Below are positions 60,072 through 64,000 of a stretch of DNA of 64,000 nt, one piece after another. The stretch spans positions 13,748 through 77,747 of the forward strand of contig JAKFER010000302.1 of assembly GCA_036675565.1 (NCBI GenBank), written 5' to 3'. The number at the start of each line of letters is the position of its first letter. The first letter of the stretch is position 1. The DNA comes from JACCYQ01 sp036675565. Its GTDB lineage: Bacteria; Bacteroidota; Bacteroidia; Chitinophagales; Chitinophagaceae. Made by a program: the position numbers and the translations under genes. Under the pieces are notes generated by a model that ran no database searches, was not told the origin of the DNA, and worked only from the letters and a program-made list of their open reading frames with translations.

Positions 60072-62207
60072 TTAAGCTAATTCTTCTTTAAGGTTGTTGT
60101 GATATTCCTCGCTTAGTTTTTTCTGCAATTCATAAGGAACAGGCACATACTCATGAAACTTCATATTGAATTTAGCCCTGCCCTGCGTAATGGATCTGAT
60201 GGAGGATGAATAATCATGCATTTCTGCAAGGGGAACTTTAGCTGAAATTTTTTGAAAGTTACTTTCAGTGGTGATGCCCTCAACAATTGCCCGCCTGCTT
60301 TGCAGATCACCCATTACTGGACCGGTTAAATCTTCCGGGCACAGAACTTCCACCTGGTAAACGGGTTCCAGTATTTGAGGATCCGCGTCCTTAAACGCCT
60401 GCCTGAATGCCTGTAAGCCTGCAATCTTAAATGAGATATCATTGGAGTCTACAGGATGCATTTTACCATCGTATATGCATACCCGAACATCTCTTACGTA
60501 AGAACCTGTTAACGGGCCTTCCTGCATTTTTTCCATTACACCTTTTAAAATGCTTGGGAGAAAGCGGGTATCGATGGCGCCTCCTACAATGCAATTATAA
60601 TAAACCAATTTACCGCCCCAATCCAATGGATATTCTTCTCTTCCCCTAACGTTTAACCCTTTGGGCTCAGGCATTCCTTCGTACCAGGGTTCAATCCGCA
60701 TATACACTTCACCAAATTGACCAGCACCACCCGATTGTTTTTTATGCCGATAACTTGATTCTGCCATCTTGCGAATGGTTTCGCGGTAAGGAATTCGGGG
60801 TTTGCTGAATTTTACATCCAATTTATGGTGATGTTCAATCTTCCATTTAGCTACTGCAAGATGCATATCGCCCTGGCAGTGAATTAGAGTTTGTTTGAGT
60901 TCCGGAGAAAATTCAACGATCATGGTAGGATCTTCCTCACGCAGATCGTGCAAGGCTTCGGAAAGTTTTTCTTCTTCTCCTTTGTTTACATTTTCAATGG
61001 CAACGGTCATATTTGGTGTTGGAAATACAATGGGGTGCAATTCTATATTCTTACCCTTTATATGCAGTGTATTATTGACATGCGTGTTTTTCAACTTCAA
61101 TGTTGCCCCGATATCACCTGCTACCAATTCATTGGTATTAAAACGTTTGTTTCCTTCCACCAAAAAAAGCTGGTTTACTTTTTCTGAAGCACCGGTAGTT
61201 TCATTGACCAGTTCCATTCCCGATTTTACAGTACCTGAAAAAACTTTAAAAAAAGAAAGTTCACCCACATGCGGCTCGGAAGTTGTTTTATAAATAAATA
61301 TGCAGGCAGGACCATTTTCATCACAGGGAAGTTCTTCTCCACTTATTGTTTTTTGTGGAGGCATTTCATTGGCACTTGGACAAATATTATCAATAAAACC
61401 CATTAACCTTCCACTACCCATATTGCGGGCGCCAGATAAACAGAAAACAGGAAACAGGTCGTGATTGATCATTGCCTTTTTAAGACCATTCTTTATTTCA
61501 TCTTCTTCCAATTCGCCCTTTTCAAAATATTTTTCCATTAATTCTTCATCATTGCTTGCTACAGCTTCTATTAATTCTTTATGAAGATTTTCAGCCTTTT
61601 CTTTTTCATCGTCCGGAATCGGTAGTTTTTCCGGTTTACCTCCGGTGTTTTTGAATTTATACATGACCATTCGCAGCACATCGATGATCTCATGAAAACC
61701 GGAACCTTGCTGACGCGGATATTGTATAACGGTAACGTTACCCCCAAAATGTGTTCGTGCTTCCTGGACGGTGCGATCAAAATCCGCATCATCATCATCC
61801 AGTTTATTAACAGCAAAAATCATGGGTGTTTTAAATTTTTCCGTATAGTCCCAGATAACATCTGTTCCAACTTCAACACCCATCACTGCATTAAGCAACA
61901 TAACACCGGTATCGGCTACACGAAGTGCGGAGATCACTTCGCCCACAAAATCATTATAACCTGGCGTATCAATAATATTGATTTTATATCCTCGCCATTT
62001 TGTGTGCAATAATTTGGAGAAAATGGAATTACCTCTTTCCTGTTCCAGTTCGTTATAATCGCCGGTTGTATTTTTTTCTTCAATACTACCGCGGCGGTTG
62101 ATGAGCCCTGCTTCATATAGCATGGCCTCCGTTAATGTTGTCTTACCGGAACCGGAATGTCCCAATAAGACAATATTTTTTACGTGTGATGTATCAAATT
62201 CTGGCAT
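60072..62207 (-). CDS. Elongation factor G paralogue (EF-G2 type) lacking the catalytic histidine
   Basis: A 711-residue translational GTPase with all five EF-G domains. G domain: P-loop GHSGSGKTT (16-24), switch I ERGNS (57-61, normally ERGIT), switch II DTPGYND (80-86) and NKLD (134-137). Domain IV: KQSGGAGQFGEVYM. Housekeeping EF-G has DTPGHVD, where the His activates the water for GTP hydrolysis; here it is Tyr84. The sequence and its substitutions resemble what I remember of the Bacteroides EF-G2 paralogue reported to translocate without GTPase activity under starvation. It is not next to rpsL, rpsG or tuf, so it is not the main fusA. It ends at its own terminator. Confidence 0.93.
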   Translation of the reverse strand: MPEFDTSHVKNIVLLGHSGSGKTTLTEAMLYEAGLINRRGSIEEKNTTGDYNELEQERGNSIFSKLLHTKWRGYKINIIDTPGYNDFVGEVISALRVADTGVMLLNAVMGVEVGTDVIWDYTEKFKTPMIFAVNKLDDDDADFDRTVQEARTHFGGNVTVIQYPRQQGSGFHEIIDVLRMVMYKFKNTGGKPEKLPIPDDEKEKAENLHKELIEAVASNDEELMEKYFEKGELEEDEIKNGLKKAMINHDLFPVFCLSGARNMGSGRLMGFIDNICPSANEMPPQKTISGEELPCDENGPACIFIYKTTSEPHVGELSFFKVFSGTVKSGMELVNETTGASEKVNQLFLVEGNKRFNTNELVAGDIGATLKLKNTHVNNTLHIKGKNIELHPIVFPTPNMTVAIENVNKGEEEKLSEALHDLREEDPTMIVEFSPELKQTLIHCQGDMHLAVAKWKIEHHHKLDVKFSKPRIPYRETIRKMAESSYRHKKQSGGAGQFGEVYMRIEPWYEGMPEPKGLNVRGREEYPLDWGGKLVYYNCIVGGAIDTRFLPSILKGVMEKMQEGPLTGSYVRDVRVCIYDGKMHPVDSNDISFKIAGLQAFRQAFKDADPQILEPVYQVEVLCPEDLTGPVMGDLQSRRAIVEGITTESNFQKISAKVPLAEMHDYSSSIRSITQGRAKFNMKFHEYVPVPYELQKKLSEEYHNNLKEELA

Positions 62208-62305
62208 AAAACATCAATTTAAAAATGAATAATTGAGTTGTTCGCAAGGATACGAATGCCCTTCCGGTTAATAACCGGTTAATTGAAGCCAAGATTGCAT
62301 AATGA

Positions 62306-62689
62306 TTATGCGGTAATGGGAATGTTTTGTTTAAAATGTTTAAAATCAGAGCTTAAATCCTGGAGTGTGTGTTCCAGTACCTGGTATTTGTCAAATAATA
62401 ATTCATGATCTGCCAGGGTTTGATCGTCACGCTTACCATCACTGCTTTCTAACTGCAGTTTACGGTCATGCAATTTAATGTCTTGTTTAAGGTCGTGAAT
62501 GTTGATTAACTGAATGTGAAACTGGTTTTGAAAGTGTTCCACCTGTGCTAATGCACTTTTTGAATGTAAATGAGCTGCAACTTCCTGGAGTTCTGATTTG
62601 AGATCTGTAATTTCCTGTTTGTGTTTGCGAAGGGAATCTCTCCAGGTGTTACACTCATGGGAGATCTGTGAGATGTCTGTAGGAACCAT
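62306..62689 (-). CDS. Small coiled-coil protein
   Basis: A 127-residue product that is almost entirely heptad-like helix: two stretches (about 12-45 HECNTWRDSLRKHKQEITDL..., and 60-120 QLINIHDLKQDIKLHDRKLQ...HELLFDKYQVLEHTLQDL) are separated by a short polar linker. It is rich in His, Gln, Asp and Lys, without signal peptide or membrane segment. I do not recognise a named family. It is upstream of the EF-G-like gene on the same strand (98-base gap) and divergent from dnaG. Confidence 0.65.
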   Translation of the reverse strand: MVPTDISQISHECNTWRDSLRKHKQEITDLKSELQEVAAHLHSKSALAQVEHFQNQFHIQLINIHDLKQDIKLHDRKLQLESSDGKRDDQTLADHELLFDKYQVLEHTLQDLSSDFKHFKQNIPITA

Positions 62690-62902
62690 GGGATGACAAT
62701 TTAATTGTGAATAAATGGAGCGAATTTGGAAGGGTTACAAGAGCCGGATCATTGACTTAAAATTAAAACTCTTTTCTCAGAAAAGACAACACTTTTTTTC
62801 ACATTGTAATATGATTTTACTCAACATTTGATATTGGATTTATTGATAACAATTCCGCTTTTTACATTACCAGGAAACATGCTTGCTTAAACTGCCAGTT
62901 GT

Positions 62903-62910
62903 TATATTTG
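62903..62910 (+). promoter_or_regulatory. Putative -7 promoter box of dnaG
   Basis: TATATTTG, an exact TAnnTTTG match, ends nine bases before the dnaG ATG, with a TTG about 20 bases farther upstream as a possible -33 element. Confidence 0.5.
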
Positions 62911-62919
62911 CAACCTGTC

Positions 62920-64000
62920 ATGATCGCTCAAACTACCATACAACAGATTCTGAACCGCATCAATATTACTGATGTTGTGGGTGATTTTGTAAAGCTGAAA
63001 AAGCGTGGATCTAATTACCTCGGTCTTTGTCCTTTTCACAACGAAAAAACGCCTTCCTTCATCGTTTCCCCGGCTAAAGAAATTTACAAATGTTTTGGAT
63101 GTGGGAAAAGCGGGAACTCGATCAGCTTCATCATGGAGCATGAAAAATACAGTTATGTAGAGGCGTTAAAATGGTTGGCTGCAAAATACCAGGTAGATGT
63201 TGAAGAAGTTAATGTAACACCAGAAATTAAACTACAACAACAAGTAGCTGAAAGCTTGTATGCCATCAATCATTTTGCACAGAAATTTTTTACTAAAGAA
63301 TTGTTTGAAGGTGAAGAAGGTCGTGAAGTGGGTTTAAGTTATTTGAAAGAAAGAGGCTTTCGGGAAGATGTAATTGAAAAATTTCAATTAGGATATTCTC
63401 CGGAACAAAAAGATGCATTTGCAAAATCTGCTATAGCCAACCAGTTTAACCCGGAATTGCTGGTGAAGTCAGGTTTGGTTGTAAACCGATATGATCAATT
63501 ACAGGATAATTATCGGAACAGGATCATCTTCCCTGTTCATAATCAAAGTGGAAAAGTCATCGGCTTTGGCGCAAGGGTTATTAAAAATACTGACAAAGCG
63601 CCAAAGTATATCAATACGCCGGAAAATGAATTATACATAAAAAGTAAGATTCTTTATGGATCTTATTTTGCAAGACAGGCAATTGATAAAAATGACGAAT
63701 GTTTGCTTGTAGAAGGCTACACTGATGTCATTTCTCTGCACCAGGCAGGAATCGAAAATGTGGTTGCTTCCGGTGGGACTTCGCTTACCACCGACCAGTT
63801 AAGATTGATTAAAAAGTATTCAAACAATCTTACTATCATATACGATGGGGATAGTGCCGGCATCAAAGCTGCATTACGTGGACTTGATATGGCCATGGAA
63901 GAAGGATTGAATGTAAAACTGGTACTGATCCCAGATAAAGAAGATCCTGACAGTTACCTGAATAAACATGGTGCAGGCCACTTCAAAGAATTTATTGCGG
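62920..64000 (+). CDS. dnaG: DNA primase (3' end cut by window)
   Basis: Makes RNA primers for replication. The frame runs open to the last base of the window, so only the first 360 residues are visible, lacking the C-terminal helicase-binding domain. The start ATG gives MIAQTTIQQILNRINITDVV. The N-terminal zinc-binding domain is CPFHNEKTPSF...KCFGCGKSG (Cys, His, Cys, Cys). The RNA polymerase core follows (about 115-250), with RNRIIFPVHNQSGKVIGFGAR in part. The TOPRIM domain (VEGYTDVISLHQAG, then YDGDSAGIKAALR) holds the metal-binding Glu and Asp-x-Asp. A -7 box lies nine bases before the ATG. Confidence 0.97.
   Translation, partial: MIAQTTIQQILNRINITDVVGDFVKLKKRGSNYLGLCPFHNEKTPSFIVSPAKEIYKCFGCGKSGNSISFIMEHEKYSYVEALKWLAAKYQVDVEEVNVTPEIKLQQQVAESLYAINHFAQKFFTKELFEGEEGREVGLSYLKERGFREDVIEKFQLGYSPEQKDAFAKSAIANQFNPELLVKSGLVVNRYDQLQDNYRNRIIFPVHNQSGKVIGFGARVIKNTDKAPKYINTPENELYIKSKILYGSYFARQAIDKNDECLLVEGYTDVISLHQAGIENVVASGGTSLTTDQLRLIKKYSNNLTIIYDGDSAGIKAALRGLDMAMEEGLNVKLVLIPDKEDPDSYLNKHGAGHFKEFIA

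Noticed and set aside
60072..62207. Calling this gene fusA, the main elongation factor G
   Set aside because: Switch I and II differ from canonical EF-G, and the str operon neighbours rpsL, rpsG and tuf are absent.
62902..63141. Minus-strand 79-codon open frame opposite dnaG
   Set aside because: It lies wholly within the zinc-finger region of dnaG, which has clear motifs and runs open to the window end.

Overview
The window is one continuous piece of a chromosome from a member of the Bacteroidota, most likely the family Chitinophagaceae. This is inferred from several signs. The base composition is AT-rich. Shine-Dalgarno sequences are mostly absent, and TAnnTTTG-type -7 promoter boxes sit upstream of many genes. 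The protein families are typical of the phylum: DUF4954, DUF3078, DUF2911, head-GIN (DUF2807), CarboxypepD_reg domains followed by EVVVTGYG-like segments, a long-form IspH, an EF-G2-type paralogue and a TonB receptor behind a TPP riboswitch. I see no insertion sequence, prophage, CRISPR array, rRNA operon or replication origin. The window is dense housekeeping and accessory chromosome, cut inside a pseudouridine synthase gene at the left edge and inside dnaG at the right edge.

Layout. 1-4.5 kb: rluD-type synthase (+), then a leftward cluster of SpoU methyltransferase, UbiA-type prenyltransferase, ruvX, def and a secreted protein. 4.6-13.4 kb: mutS, a SET-domain protein, mgtE, glmS and DUF4954. 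13.4-16.9 kb: a 60-residue lipoprotein, the era-der GTPase operon, the initiator tRNA and a head-GIN protein. 17-25 kb: TPP riboswitch and TonB receptor, then PASTA and rhodanese genes, ddl, a ferredoxin divergent from an acyl-CoA reductase, and an HtrA protease. 25-31 kb: a GH13 lipoprotein, ispH, a GT35 phosphorylase-like protein and a lipoprotein. 31-39 kb: DtxR regulator plus ZIP transporter, a Crp-type regulator, icd, an aldo/keto reductase, a class I isoprenoid enzyme of unknown function, an acyl-CoA carboxylase beta subunit and rnhA. 39-49.5 kb: a sterol-desaturase-type hydroxylase, a decayed hydrolase tail, a membrane protein, manA, yraN, a YkgJ-type protein, a lipoprotein with xerD, and the vWA / ECF sigma / membrane anti-sigma-like group. 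49.6-54.2 kb: a tightly coupled operon of PIG-L deacetylase, two tiny membrane proteins and a sodium:solute symporter. 54.3-64 kb: a receiver protein, gamma-glutamyltransferase, DUF3078, a beta-barrel protein, several orphan small genes around an EF-G2-type factor, and dnaG.

How the parts work together. Era and Der are co-transcribed ribosome-assembly GTPases. The DtxR protein and ZIP transporter overlap by 4 bases behind a palindrome lying on the promoter, which suggests metal-controlled uptake. The TPP riboswitch has a visible alternative-pairing platform that can mask the receptor's start codon, giving thiamine-repressed thiamine import. PIG-L, the two small membrane proteins and the symporter share start/stop overlaps, which suggests extracytoplasmic deacetylation linked to uptake. 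The ECF sigma factor is followed by its probable membrane partner and faces a vWA protein with a similar CarboxypepD_reg module.

No wholly new multi-gene system is evident. The points most worth a second look are: two enzymes missing a textbook catalytic residue (GT35 without its PLP lysine, EF-G paralogue without its catalytic histidine), the two small genes in the PIG-L operon, the riboswitch platform, the DtxR operator, and an rnhA gene whose catalytic N-terminus lies upstream of any standard start codon.
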